From an uncultured Clostridia bacterium (lineage in GTDB: Bacteria > Bacillota > Clostridia > TANB77 > CAG-508): a stretch of DNA of 64,000 nucleotides. The translations under genes were made by a program, and so were the position numbers. The notes beneath the pieces are model-generated. The model did no database searches and was not told the DNA's origin. It saw only the letters and a list, made by a program, of their open reading frames with translations. Positions within the stretch are counted from its first letter, which is position 1, and each line of letters begins with the position of its first letter. The stretch spans positions 1 to 64,000 of the forward strand of contig CAKPAI010000003.1 of assembly GCA_934133005.1 (NCBI GenBank). The letters are read 5' to 3'. Below are positions 17,142 through 26,098 of the stretch, in pieces.

Positions 17142-19154
17142 TTACATCACTTGTTTTTGAGCCTCTACTTTTTTTACAATATTATAAATTAAATCAACTG
17201 AATTATCTATTCCCACAGAGTCACTATTTATGCAAATATCATAGTTCGAAGGATTTCTCCATTCTTTATCTGTATAGTATTTATAATGATTTGCTCTTAA
17301 TTTATTTATTCTTGTAATCTCCTTTTTTGCAATTTCCTCATCCATTTTATAAAATTTCGTCACTCTTTTTATTTTATCTTCCATACTGCTACTAACAAAT
17401 ATCTTCAAAACATTTTTTCTATCCTTTAATATTGAATCTGCACATCTTCCAACAATTACACAAGCTCCTTTGTTAGCTAAATCTTTTATAAAATCAGATT
17501 CTTTTAAAAATAATTCATCTGCATTATTTAATCCTGCATAATAACCATTATTAAATACGTCTAACACATTTCTTTTTTGTTCATTTTCTTTTATATATTC
17601 TGCTGAAAGCCCTGTTTCTCTTTCCATGTCTTCAATTATTTCTTTGTCATATAATTTAATTCCAAGTTTTTCAGCAACTAATTTTCCTATATATCTTCCA
17701 CCAGAACCATATTCTCTTGCTATTGTAATTATTATATTTCCATTTTCGTTACCGTATATATTTTCTTTCTGTTCTACTAGTGTATCTTTAGGTACCTCTG
17801 AACTTTTTAGCTTCTTAACTTCTTTTACGAGTAAAATAACTGCTAGAACAAAAGCTAATCCATCTGCTACCGGTCCAGCACTTAAAACTCCCATTATTCC
17901 ATATATACTACTTAAAATAATCATTGCAGGTATTAGTATAACAATTTGTCTTGAAAGTGATAGAATCGCACTTTTTGTACTTTTTCCAATTGCTTGGAAG
18001 AATATTCCTGATGGTATTTGTACACCATTAAATATGCACAATAATAAATATGTTCTAAATGCAAGACATGCAAATTCCATGTAATTACTATCTCCACTAC
18101 CAAATATTAAAATTAGCTTATCAGGTATTGTTTGGAATAAAATAAATGCAATTGCACTAATTATTACACTTGAAGTTAAAACTATTTTTAATGTTTTTCT
18201 TACTCTATCATACTTTCCAGCCCCATAATTGTATCCTATTATAGGTTGACTTCCTGCAGCAATGCCAATTATTATACTATTTAATATTTGATTTATTTTC
18301 ATTACTATTCCCAAAACTGTAATTGGGATTTCTGAACCAAACTTACTATTAGCTCCATATCTTCCAAGCAAGTTGTTTTCAGTTGCCATAACACATACAA
18401 TACTCATCTGAGTAATAAAACTACTTATTCCAAGCATTGCCACTTTTTTACAGACACCAACTTTTAATTTTAAACAGTCCTTTGTTACAGTAATTGTCTT
18501 AAATCTTTTTATATAAAAAATATTTAAAGCAAAAGTAAGTATTTGACTTATTACTGTAGCAACAGCAGCACCTTCAACTCCTTTATGGAAAACAAATATA
18601 AATATAGGATCCAATATTGTATTTAAAATTGCTCCAGAAACCATACTAATCATTGCATATTTAGGACTTCCATCTGCCCTAATAATTGAATTCAATGTTG
18701 TTCCTATCATTGAAAAAGGAAATCCTATTGCAATAATTTTCCCATAAGCCATTGCAAACTCTCTTAAATTATCTGTACATCCAAATATATTTAATAATTG
18801 TGGCAAAAACACTAATGTAATTATGCAAAATGCTATTGATACAATAGTAGAAATTACTATTCCATTTCCAATTCCTATTTCTGCTTCTTTCTTCTTTTTT
18901 TCTCCAAGTTTTAGACTTAAATAAGCTGATGCACCATCACCAAACATTAGTGAAAAAGCAAGCCCTATCATTACCAGTGGAAATACTACATTTGTAGCTC
19001 CATTACCTAAATATCCTACACCTTGTCCTATAAATATCTGATCTACTATGTTGTAAAGTGCATTTACAAGCATTGATATTATACAAGGTATTGAAAATTT
19101 AACAATTAATTTACTTATTTTTTCTTTTCCTAATAAATTCTCTTCTTGTTCCAT
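17142..19154 (-). CDS. MATE-family efflux transporter fused to cytidylate-kinase-like domain
   Basis: Residues 1 to about 450 are a MATE transporter: twelve membrane helices, with the start FSIPCIISMLVNALYNIVDQ and IFIGQGVGYLGNGAT typical of the family. After a short linker, residues about 470-665 form a cytidylate-kinase-like P-loop domain (IIITIAREYGSGGRYIGKLV, LYDKEIIEDM, CVIVGRCADSIL). The transporter should use a Na+ or H+ gradient to export organic cations. The kinase domain could phosphorylate a nucleotide or small molecule; the reason for fusion is not known, but the combination recurs in Clostridia. I start at ATG 19154, preceded by AAAGGGAGGAG. Confidence 0.88.
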   Translation of the reverse strand: MEQEENLLGKEKISKLIVKFSIPCIISMLVNALYNIVDQIFIGQGVGYLGNGATNVVFPLVMIGLAFSLMFGDGASAYLSLKLGEKKKKEAEIGIGNGIVISTIVSIAFCIITLVFLPQLLNIFGCTDNLREFAMAYGKIIAIGFPFSMIGTTLNSIIRADGSPKYAMISMVSGAILNTILDPIFIFVFHKGVEGAAVATVISQILTFALNIFYIKRFKTITVTKDCLKLKVGVCKKVAMLGISSFITQMSIVCVMATENNLLGRYGANSKFGSEIPITVLGIVMKINQILNSIIIGIAAGSQPIIGYNYGAGKYDRVRKTLKIVLTSSVIISAIAFILFQTIPDKLILIFGSGDSNYMEFACLAFRTYLLLCIFNGVQIPSGIFFQAIGKSTKSAILSLSRQIVILIPAMIILSSIYGIMGVLSAGPVADGLAFVLAVILLVKEVKKLKSSEVPKDTLVEQKENIYGNENGNIIITIAREYGSGGRYIGKLVAEKLGIKLYDKEIIEDMERETGLSAEYIKENEQKRNVLDVFNNGYYAGLNNADELFLKESDFIKDLANKGACVIVGRCADSILKDRKNVLKIFVSSSMEDKIKRVTKFYKMDEEIAKKEITRINKLRANHYKYYTDKEWRNPSNYDICINSDSVGIDNSVDLIYNIVKKVEAQKQVM

Positions 19155-19303
19155 TTTTCTCCTCCCTTTATTTTTGAGCAACATTGCTATTATATATTTG
19201 AAAATTTAAAAAGTCAATTATAAAAATCGACTTTTTTCTACTTTTTTTCAAAAATTTCTTCATAGTTTAGCTATATATAATTCTTATTTTTATACTATAA
19301 AAA

Positions 19304-19331
19304 GGGGCGGACGAGTTTCCTCGTCCGCCCC
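19304..19331 (-). terminator. Very GC-rich terminator of the Cys-rich gene
   Basis: GGGGCGGACGAG / CTCGTCCGCCCC with a 4-base loop, followed by TTTTT on the minus strand. It is one of the most GC-rich stretches in the window. Confidence 0.88.
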
Positions 19332-19346
19332 ATCCAAGGGAATTAG

Positions 19347-19556
19347 TTAGTACGGGCAATGGTTAGAACCTGCGCTGCCTGCGGAACCGGCGCACCGGTT
19401 AGGCAGAGGCCCATCATAGCCTGTCTCCTTCATCAGTTTCCGAACTTCGGCCTGCTGCTTGCTGTTGTTGCAGTTTTTGCAGCTGCCTTTGCAGACTGCA
19501 TCGCAGAACCATTCAACATCATGAATGTTCTTCCACAAACCTTTTGACAGAGTCAT
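19347..19556 (-). CDS. Small cysteine-rich protein of unknown function
   Basis: A 69-residue product from ATG 19556 (AAAGGGAC site upstream) that carries six cysteines: FCDAVCKGSCKNCNN near residues 17-31, then RCAGSAGSAGSNHCPY at the end. The spacing CX3CX3CX2C suggests metal binding or disulfide formation; there is no signal peptide. The frame stays open upstream to 19673, but the promoter lies at 19645-19673, so those codons are probably not translated. Base composition is the highest in the window and unlike the host. I do not recognise a family. Confidence 0.6.
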   Translation of the reverse strand: MTLSKGLWKNIHDVEWFCDAVCKGSCKNCNNSKQQAEVRKLMKETGYDGPLPNRCAGSAGSAGSNHCPY

Positions 19557-19644
19557 TTTTTCTTGTCCCTTTCGCCTCATTTTTATTTTTTGAGGCACCT
19601 TTCTTATGTTTGATTGGTACAACACAAGTCGTACTCTATGTATT

Positions 19645-19673
19645 ATTATACTACCTTTATCATAATATGTCAA
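19645..19673 (-). promoter_or_regulatory. Consensus promoter of the Cys-rich gene
   Basis: Minus-strand TTGACA (19668-19673), 17-base spacer, TATAAT (19645-19650), about 90 bases before the chosen start codon. Confidence 0.8.
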
Positions 19674-19754
19674 CTTATGTAACCTTTCTTCTTGAAAAAA
19701 TGCTATCCTTTTGATATATTACTATTTGAAACTAATTACAAAGGAGTTTTACCA

Positions 19755-20750
19755 ATGATAGATATAGATCGTAATCCCATGTTTTTAAATAAATTTTTAG
19801 ATTATCAATCTGTTACTTTAAACAAATCACCTAATTCAGTAAAAGAATACAATTACGATTTAGTTAGATTTTTGAAATATATAAGCTATAAAAAGAAATT
19901 AACTGATAAAAAGAACTTTGATGAAATTGAAATTCATGATTTTTCTTTAGAAGCTTTAGATAGCATCACCGAAGATGATATTCAATCTTACCTATTCTTT
20001 ATGGCAAACAACTATGAAAGCAAGCCTGCAACGATTTCTCGTAAAGCTTCGACAATAAGAATTTTCTTTAAATTTTTACATAAAAGAAAATTTATATCAA
20101 ACAACCCTGCTTTAGATATTGAAACACCAAAAAGAGAAAAAAGACTTCCAAAATACTTATCTTTGGCTGAAAGTGAAAAATTATTAACAACTATAAATGA
20201 TGATGAAAAAGATAGAAATAAGCCTCGTGATTTTGCAATTATTACAGTATTTTTAAATTGTGGAATTCGTTTATCTGAATTAGTTGGAATTAACATCAGT
20301 AATATTGATTTTACAGAAAATAAAATGACTGTTATTGGTAAAGGCAACAAAGAACGCACAATATATTTAAACGATTCTTCAATAAGAGCAATAAAGTCTT
20401 ACATGGCTACTCGTCCTCCAAAAGAGAAATTAAAAGAAGCTGACCAAGACGCATTATTTTTAAGTGAAAGATTAGAAAGAATTAGCAACAGAACAGTTCA
20501 ATATATTGTAAAACGCGAACTTGCCAAGGCTGGTTTAGACACAAGAAAATACTCTGTTCACAAATTAAGACACACTGCTGCTACTTTAATGTATCAATAC
20601 GGCCAAGTAGATATTAGAGCTTTGCAAGAGCTACTTGGACACGAAAGTATTTCTACTACTCAAATTTATACTCATGTTGAAAATGAGCAAGTTAGAAATG
20701 CAGTTAAAAGCAATCCTCTTTCTGATATGAGCAAGAAATTAAATATATAA
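19755..20750 (+). CDS. XerC/D-type tyrosine recombinase
   Basis: From ATG 19755 (AAGGAG site) the 331 residues comprise an N-terminal SAM-like core-binding domain and a C-terminal catalytic domain. The catalytic residues are visible: Arg in NCGIRLSELVG, the HKLRHTAATLM box (His and Arg), His in LLGHESISTTQIYTH, and the nucleophilic Tyr in the same segment. This length and motif set fit XerC/XerD-like recombinases that resolve chromosome dimers at dif; a mobile-element integrase of the same class is the alternative. It is one of the few plus-strand genes and diverges from the GC-rich Cys-rich gene. Confidence 0.88.
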   Translation: MIDIDRNPMFLNKFLDYQSVTLNKSPNSVKEYNYDLVRFLKYISYKKKLTDKKNFDEIEIHDFSLEALDSITEDDIQSYLFFMANNYESKPATISRKASTIRIFFKFLHKRKFISNNPALDIETPKREKRLPKYLSLAESEKLLTTINDDEKDRNKPRDFAIITVFLNCGIRLSELVGINISNIDFTENKMTVIGKGNKERTIYLNDSSIRAIKSYMATRPPKEKLKEADQDALFLSERLERISNRTVQYIVKRELAKAGLDTRKYSVHKLRHTAATLMYQYGQVDIRALQELLGHESISTTQIYTHVENEQVRNAVKSNPLSDMSKKLNI

Positions 20751-20761
20751 CACACTAGAAA

Positions 20762-20794
20762 AAGACTCTGGGCCTCGCAGGTATCCAGAGTCTT
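20762..20794. terminator. Bidirectional terminator between the recombinase and spoVFB
   Basis: AAGACTCTGG / CCAGAGTCTT hairpin with a GC-rich loop, between convergent genes. The minus-strand side has TTTTT directly after the stem. Confidence 0.8.
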
Positions 20795-20803
20795 GAATGT
20801 TTT

Positions 20804-21385
20804 CTACACTAATACTGGTTGAATTTGCTCATTATCTAGTGCTTTTTCAATAGTACTTAAAATTAAATCTGGTGCAAATACAAGTGAGGCAGGTTTTGTT
20901 ATTGGATTATCCTGTCTAAATGGCACAAAATAATAATTTCTTCTATTTAGTAGTTTTCCAATGTTTTCAGCACTTCCACTCATTGCATCATTGGTTGAAA
21001 TTGCAACAACTACTGGATTTCCATTTCTTAGATGAGATTTAACAGCCATTGTTGATGCATCATCATTTATTCCATTTGCAAGCTTTGCAATTACATTTCC
21101 TGAAGCAGGTGCAATAACCATAATATCAGTCAAATGTTTTGGTCCTATTGGTTCCGCTTCTTGAATAGTATGAATTATTGTGTCTTTCCCTGTAATTTCT
21201 TTAATCTGCTTTATAAAATCATCTGCTTTTCCGAACTTAGTATCCATAGTATATGAATGTTCTGACATTATTGGTATTACATTTGCACCCTCGTTTACTA
21301 TTTTCTTCAACTGTTCTATTGTCTTTGAAAAAGTACAAAAAGAACCAGTAAAAATAAATCCTATGTTTTTATCCTTTAAATTCAT
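20804..21385 (-). CDS. spoVFB: Dipicolinate synthase subunit B
   Basis: A flavoprotein-like protein of 193 residues with IGFIFTGSFCTFSKTIEQLK at the start, IMVIAPASGNVIAKLANGIN and AMSGSAENIGKLLNRRNYYF. These are the recognisable segments of DpaB/SpoVFB, the subunit that with DpaA makes dipicolinic acid in the mother cell for spore cores. DpaA (spoVFA) usually precedes it and is not here: upstream is the terminator of ackA. Start chosen at ATG 21385 with AAAGGAGG. This implies sporulation ability, or its remains. Confidence 0.85.
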   Translation of the reverse strand: MNLKDKNIGFIFTGSFCTFSKTIEQLKKIVNEGANVIPIMSEHSYTMDTKFGKADDFIKQIKEITGKDTIIHTIQEAEPIGPKHLTDIMVIAPASGNVIAKLANGINDDASTMAVKSHLRNGNPVVVAISTNDAMSGSAENIGKLLNRRNYYFVPFRQDNPITKPASLVFAPDLILSTIEKALDNEQIQPVLV

Positions 21386-21484
21386 ATAAGTAAAAAGACC
21401 TCCTTTTGTCTTTTTTATAAATAGCCAATATAACAACTCTTTCTTTTGATTTCAAATTTAAGTTATATATTTTTCTATTTAGAT

Positions 21485-21520
21485 GAAAAATTGGAAATAT
21501 AAAAACTATTCCCAATTTTC
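21485..21520 (-). terminator. Intrinsic terminator after the second ackA
   Basis: GAAAATTGGGAATA paired with TATTTCCAATTTTTC on the minus strand (some G-U pairs) with a 7-base loop and T-run, between ackA and spoVFB. Confidence 0.75.
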
Positions 21521-21558
21521 TTTAATATATTATATGAATTATGTAAAGTTTTGGACTA

Positions 21559-22746
21559 CTATTTTATAAGCTCTTCAGTATCTTTTGCAATCATTAATTC
21601 TTCGTTTGTTGGTACAACCCAAACTTCAACTTTTGAATTTTCTGTAGAAATTCTTCCTTCGTCTCTAAACTCATTATTTTTAGAATCGTCTATTTCAACT
21701 CCAAAGCATTTTAGATTTTCGCAAATTCTTTTTCTTGCTAAGAATTGATTTTCACCTATTCCAGCAGTAAATACTATTGTGTCTAATCCTTGAAGAGAAA
21801 CTATGTAGCTTGCTATAAATTGAGCTACTCTATAAGCATAAACATCTATTGCAAGGCTAGCTCTTTTCTTTCCTTTTGCCGCTTCTGCTTCTATATCTCT
21901 AAAGTCTGCAGATACACCAGAAAGACCTAATATTCCTGATTCTTTATTTAGTTTTAATTCTACTTCATCAGGAGTTAAATTTTCTTTTTTCATTATATAT
22001 GTTACAACAGATGGATCTAAATCTCCGCTTCTAGCACACATAGGAATTCCTCCAAGTGGTGTTAATCCCATAGTTGTATCTACGCTCTTTCCTCCATTTA
22101 CTGCGCATAAACTTGCACCTTGTCCCAAATGGCAAACAACTGTTTTTAAGTCTTTTACATCTTTTCCTAAAAGCTCTGCTATTCTTTGAGATACATATTT
22201 ATGAGATGTTCCATGGAATCCGTATTTTCTTATTCCATATTTTTCATATAGTTCATAAGGTATTGGATACATATAAGCTTTTTCAGGTATTGTTTGATGG
22301 AATACTGTATCAAATACTGCTACATTTGGCTTTCCTGGCATTGATTCTATTGCTGCCTTTATTCCAACTATTGCTGCTTTGTTATGTACTGGAGCAAGTG
22401 CTGCGCACTCATCAATTTTTCTTATTACTTCATCATCTATTATTACAGAAGATGTAAATTTGTCTGCTCCTTGAGCAACTCTATGTCCTATACCATCTAT
22501 TTCTTCAAGAGATGATATTGTATTGTATTTTTTATCTAATAATAAACCAATTACAACATCTATTGCTTCTTTATGATTTTTTACTGGCTTTTCAATTCTT
22601 ATTTTTTCTCCATTTACTTTATGTGTTACAAAAGATTGTTCGCCTATTCTTTCATAGGTTCCTTTTGCCATTACTTCATCATTTGACATATCTATTAATT
22701 GATACTTTAAAGATGAACTTCCACAATTTAATACTAATATTTTCAT
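21559..22746 (-). CDS. ackA: Acetate kinase, second copy
   Basis: The 395 residues start ILVLNCGSSSLKYQLIDM and contain RKYGFHGTSHKYVSQRIAEL and TTMGLTPLGG, the hallmarks of acetate kinase. It transfers phosphate between acetyl phosphate and ADP, yielding ATP from fermentation. It lies 66 bases after a second acetate kinase gene and shares most of its sequence, so the two are a tandem duplication that has since diverged (for example PMCARSGDLDP here versus AMGSRSGDLDP there). Both keep the active-site histidine and arginines in the segments visible. It is last in the likely pta-ackA-ackA operon. Confidence 0.92.
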   Translation of the reverse strand: MKILVLNCGSSSLKYQLIDMSNDEVMAKGTYERIGEQSFVTHKVNGEKIRIEKPVKNHKEAIDVVIGLLLDKKYNTISSLEEIDGIGHRVAQGADKFTSSVIIDDEVIRKIDECAALAPVHNKAAIVGIKAAIESMPGKPNVAVFDTVFHQTIPEKAYMYPIPYELYEKYGIRKYGFHGTSHKYVSQRIAELLGKDVKDLKTVVCHLGQGASLCAVNGGKSVDTTMGLTPLGGIPMCARSGDLDPSVVTYIMKKENLTPDEVELKLNKESGILGLSGVSADFRDIEAEAAKGKKRASLAIDVYAYRVAQFIASYIVSLQGLDTIVFTAGIGENQFLARKRICENLKCFGVEIDDSKNNEFRDEGRISTENSKVEVWVVPTNEELMIAKDTEELIK

Positions 22747-22812
22747 TTTTATAATTCCTTTCTAGTTTTTTCTTGTCATACTATATCACTTATATGTACA
22801 TTCGTCAAATTA

Positions 22813-24006
22813 CTATTTTATTAAGTTTGCAGTTTCTCTAGCAATCATTAATTCTTCGTCAGTTGGTACTACCCAAACTTTTACTTTTGAGTTTTCTGAA
22901 GATATTTCTTTTTCTACATTTCTTACTCCGCCGTTTTTGCTTTCATCTAGTTCTACTCCCATAAATCCCAAATGTTTGCATATATCAGATCTTGATATAG
23001 GACCTTTTTCTCCAACTCCTGCTGTAAATGTTATAACATCTACCCCATTCATTGCAACAGCCATTTTAGCTATATATTGAGCAATTATATAATCATATTC
23101 TTTTAAGCTTGATATTGATCTTTCGTCTCCTTGCTCCATCGCTCTTTCTATATCCCTGTTATCTGAAGAGAATCCTGATAAAGCATATAATCCTGATTTT
23201 TTATTTAATATTTTTTCCATTTGAGCAGAATTTAGATTTTCTTTTTCCATAATAAATGTTACAACAGATGGATCTAAATCCCCGCTTCTTGAGCCCATTG
23301 CAACACCACCTAAAGGTGTTAGTCCCATAGTTGTATCTACGCTTTGACCATCTTGAATAGCACATATACTTGCACCTTGACCTATATGGCAATTTATTAT
23401 TTTTAGGTCTTTTATATCTCTTCCTAAAAGTTCAGCAATTCTTGCAGATACATATTTATGTGATGTTCCATGGAATCCATATTTTCTTATTCCGTATTTT
23501 TCATAGTACTCATAAGGTATTGGATATAAATATTGTTCTTTTTTCATTGTTTGATGGAATGCTGTATCAAATACTGCAATGTTTGGCTTTCCTGGTAGAT
23601 TTTCTTCACAAGCTTTTATTCCTTGAAGGTGAGCAGGGTTATGGAGAGGTGCAAATTTTATTGCTTCTTCAATGCCTTTTTTTACTTCATCATTTATTAC
23701 GCAAGCTTCTTTAAACTTTTCTCCTCCATGAACTACTCTGTGACCTATTGCAGTAATTTCATCTAAACTAGATATAACTGGATATCTTGGGTCTGTTAAT
23801 TGCTTTAAAACGAATTTGATAGCTTCTGAATGGTCTCTTGCAATAGTATCATATCTAAATTTTTCGCCATTTACTTTGTGTGTTACAAAAGAATCATAAT
23901 GTCCTATCTTTTCAAAATATCCTTTAGCAAGTACATGCTCTGTACTCATGTCTATTAACTGATACTTTAAAGATGAACTTCCGCAATTTAATACTAATAT
24001 TTTCAT
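22813..24006 (-). CDS. ackA: Acetate kinase, first copy
   Basis: Acetate kinase of 397 residues from ATG 24006, with the family landmarks ILVLNCGSSSLKYQLIDM, RKYGFHGTSHKYVSARIAEL and CHIGQGASICAI. Together with Pta it converts acetyl phosphate to acetate and ATP. The internal ATG at 24006 was chosen over 24012 because AAAGGA is correctly spaced for it and because the second copy starts at the matching position. It is directly downstream of pta (60 bases) and upstream of the tandem duplicate. Confidence 0.92.
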   Translation of the reverse strand: MKILVLNCGSSSLKYQLIDMSTEHVLAKGYFEKIGHYDSFVTHKVNGEKFRYDTIARDHSEAIKFVLKQLTDPRYPVISSLDEITAIGHRVVHGGEKFKEACVINDEVKKGIEEAIKFAPLHNPAHLQGIKACEENLPGKPNIAVFDTAFHQTMKKEQYLYPIPYEYYEKYGIRKYGFHGTSHKYVSARIAELLGRDIKDLKIINCHIGQGASICAIQDGQSVDTTMGLTPLGGVAMGSRSGDLDPSVVTFIMEKENLNSAQMEKILNKKSGLYALSGFSSDNRDIERAMEQGDERSISSLKEYDYIIAQYIAKMAVAMNGVDVITFTAGVGEKGPISRSDICKHLGFMGVELDESKNGGVRNVEKEISSENSKVKVWVVPTDEELMIARETANLIK

Positions 24007-24066
24007 TTTCATAATTCCTTTCTGATTTTTATTAATTAATGTTCTTTTTGTATATAGTATTTGAAT

Positions 24067-25068
24067 TTACATATTTTGTGCTTGAACGCAAGTTATTGCA
24101 ACTACTCCTACAATATCTTCTACAGAACATCCTCTTGATAAATCATTAACTGGTTTTGCAATTCCTTGTAATAATGGGCCATAAGCTTCTGCATGCCCAA
24201 ATCTTTGAGTTAGCTTATATCCAATATTTCCTGCATCTAAGTCAGGGAATATTAAAACATTTGCATGTCCTGCAACTTTGCTGTCTGGTGCTTTTAATTT
24301 TGCAACATCTGGAATAATTGCTGCATCTAATTGTAGTTCACCATCACAATCAAGTTCTGGTGCTTTTTCCTTTAGTAATTTTGTTGCTTCTACAACTTTT
24401 TCTGTTAGTGGAGAATGAGCACTTCCTAAAGTAGAATATGAAAGCATTGCAACCTTTGGCTTTGCGTCTACAAGCTCTGTAAAACTTTTACTTGAAGATA
24501 TTGCAATTTCAGATAATGCATCACTATCAGGATATTCATTTAGTCCGCAATCTCCAAATATAAATGTTCCGTTTTCTCCAAGTTCTTTATCTGGTGATAC
24601 CATTACAAAGAATGCTGATACAAGCTTTGTTCCTGGTGCTGTTTTTAATATTTGAAGTGCAGGTCTTAATGTGTCTGATGTTGGGTTTGCAGCTCCTGAT
24701 ACAAATCCATCTGCATCTCCTTCTTTTACCATCATTGTTGCAAAGTATCTTGTATTTTTCTTTAAAATGTCCTTTGCTCCGTCTAATGTCATTCCTTTGT
24801 TTTTTCTTAGCTCATACAGGTCATTTGAATATTTACTAAGTTTTTCTGATGTTAAAGGATTAATTACTTTTGCACCTTCTAAATTTATATTATTTTCTTT
24901 TGCTTTTTCATCAATTTTTTCTGGATCGCCTACCAAAATTATGTTTGCAAATCCTTCTTTTATTATTTTCTCACTAGCTTTTAGTACTCTTAAATCTTCC
25001 GCTTCTGGTAGTACTATTGTTTTTATGTCTTGCTTTGATTTTTGTTTCATTTTTTCAATAAAAGTCAT
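24067..25068 (-). CDS. pta: Phosphate acetyltransferase
   Basis: A Pta of 333 residues, the short single-domain form typical of Gram-positive bacteria: IVLPEAEDLRVLKASEKII at the start, DGFVSGAANPTSDTLRPALQ, and GNIGYKLTQRFGHAEAYGPL near the C-terminus. It makes acetyl phosphate from acetyl-CoA for the two acetate kinases that follow on the same strand. RBS AGGAGG upstream. It diverges from the pseudouridine synthase gene at 25197. Confidence 0.95.
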   Translation of the reverse strand: MTFIEKMKQKSKQDIKTIVLPEAEDLRVLKASEKIIKEGFANIILVGDPEKIDEKAKENNINLEGAKVINPLTSEKLSKYSNDLYELRKNKGMTLDGAKDILKKNTRYFATMMVKEGDADGFVSGAANPTSDTLRPALQILKTAPGTKLVSAFFVMVSPDKELGENGTFIFGDCGLNEYPDSDALSEIAISSSKSFTELVDAKPKVAMLSYSTLGSAHSPLTEKVVEATKLLKEKAPELDCDGELQLDAAIIPDVAKLKAPDSKVAGHANVLIFPDLDAGNIGYKLTQRFGHAEAYGPLLQGIAKPVNDLSRGCSVEDIVGVVAITCVQAQNM

Positions 25069-25196
25069 TTTTATTTTTCCTCCTATTAGTTCTTGGCTTT
25101 TGCCAGTTACATTATATATTGAAAATGCTAAAAGTACAAGTGAATTTCTTGCAATTCTTCATTCTTCACATTATAATATTTTTTAAGGAGAAAATC

Positions 25197-26075
25197 ATGA
25201 TATTAGAATATGTAAAACAAGAAAATGATAATTATAAAACTTTAAGACAAGTACTAGACAATAAATTTAAAATTTCTTATGTATTAAGATTAAATTTAAA
25301 GCGAAACAAACAAATATTTGTTAATGATAAAAACATTTATTTAGACTATGAATTACAACCTAATGATAAAGTTTTAGTAAACCTAGATTATGATGAAGTT
25401 TGTGACAATATTGTTTCAACTAAAATAGCACTTGATATAATTTATGAAGATGATGCGCTTCTTGTATTAAACAAACCTGCAGGAATTGCCATACATCCAA
25501 CTATGAGGCATTTTGAAAATACTTTATCTAATGGTGTAAAATACTATTTTGATACTATCGAATTAAAAAGAAAAATCAGACCTGTAAATAGATTAGATAT
25601 AAATACTTCAGGTATTGTTATATTTGCTAAAAACGAATATGTGCATAGTTTGCTTTCTACTCAGATGCAGAATGGCTCTTTTAAAAAAGAATATATTGCT
25701 ATTTGTACTGGCATTTTTGATAAAAAAGAAGGAACAATAAATGCTCCTATTGGCAGAAAAGAAAACAGTATTATTGAAAGATGTGTATGTTCTAATGGTC
25801 AAGAAGCGATCACTCATTATAAAGTACTTAACGATTATGATAACTATTCAGAATTACTTGTAACTTTAGAAACAGGCCGTACTCATCAAATAAGAGTTCA
25901 CACTGCATTTATTGGACATCCTATTTTAGGAGATACTTTATATGGTAGCAAAAGTTCTTTAATTTCAAGACAAGCTTTGCACTCTTATAAAACTACAATT
26001 ATTAATCCTATTACAAATACGCAAATGGTATTTACAGCACCAATTCCAGATGATATGAAAAAACTACTTTCTTAA
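25197..26075 (+). CDS. RluA-family pseudouridine synthase
   Basis: From ATG 25197 (AAGGAG site) the product is 292 residues. The N-terminus resembles the S4-like part (VLRLNLKRNKQIFVN), followed by the RluA catalytic domain with AIHPTMRHFENTL, the active-site aspartate in VNRLDINTSGIVIFAKN (HRLD appears as NRLD), and LVTLETGRTHQIRVHTAFIG. It would isomerise uridines in rRNA or tRNA; the exact target (RluD, RluC or other) cannot be assigned. It is transcribed opposite to pta. Confidence 0.88.
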   Translation: MILEYVKQENDNYKTLRQVLDNKFKISYVLRLNLKRNKQIFVNDKNIYLDYELQPNDKVLVNLDYDEVCDNIVSTKIALDIIYEDDALLVLNKPAGIAIHPTMRHFENTLSNGVKYYFDTIELKRKIRPVNRLDINTSGIVIFAKNEYVHSLLSTQMQNGSFKKEYIAICTGIFDKKEGTINAPIGRKENSIIERCVCSNGQEAITHYKVLNDYDNYSELLVTLETGRTHQIRVHTAFIGHPILGDTLYGSKSSLISRQALHSYKTTIINPITNTQMVFTAPIPDDMKKLLS

Positions 26076-26091
26076 AATTTGAAAGTAGTTT
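26061..26091. terminator. Terminator between convergent rluA-type and AAA ATPase genes
   Basis: AAACTACTTTC / GAAAGTAGTTT hairpin overlapping the end of the pseudouridine synthase gene, with a TTTT tail on the plus strand and an A-rich 5' side that can serve the convergent gene. Confidence 0.75.
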
Positions 26092-26098
26092 TATATTA

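Noticed and set aside
21500..21550. dif-like site near the Xer-type recombinase (TTATGTAAAGT)
   Set aside because: The right half resembles a dif arm but the left half does not match, and the spacing is not that of a dif site.
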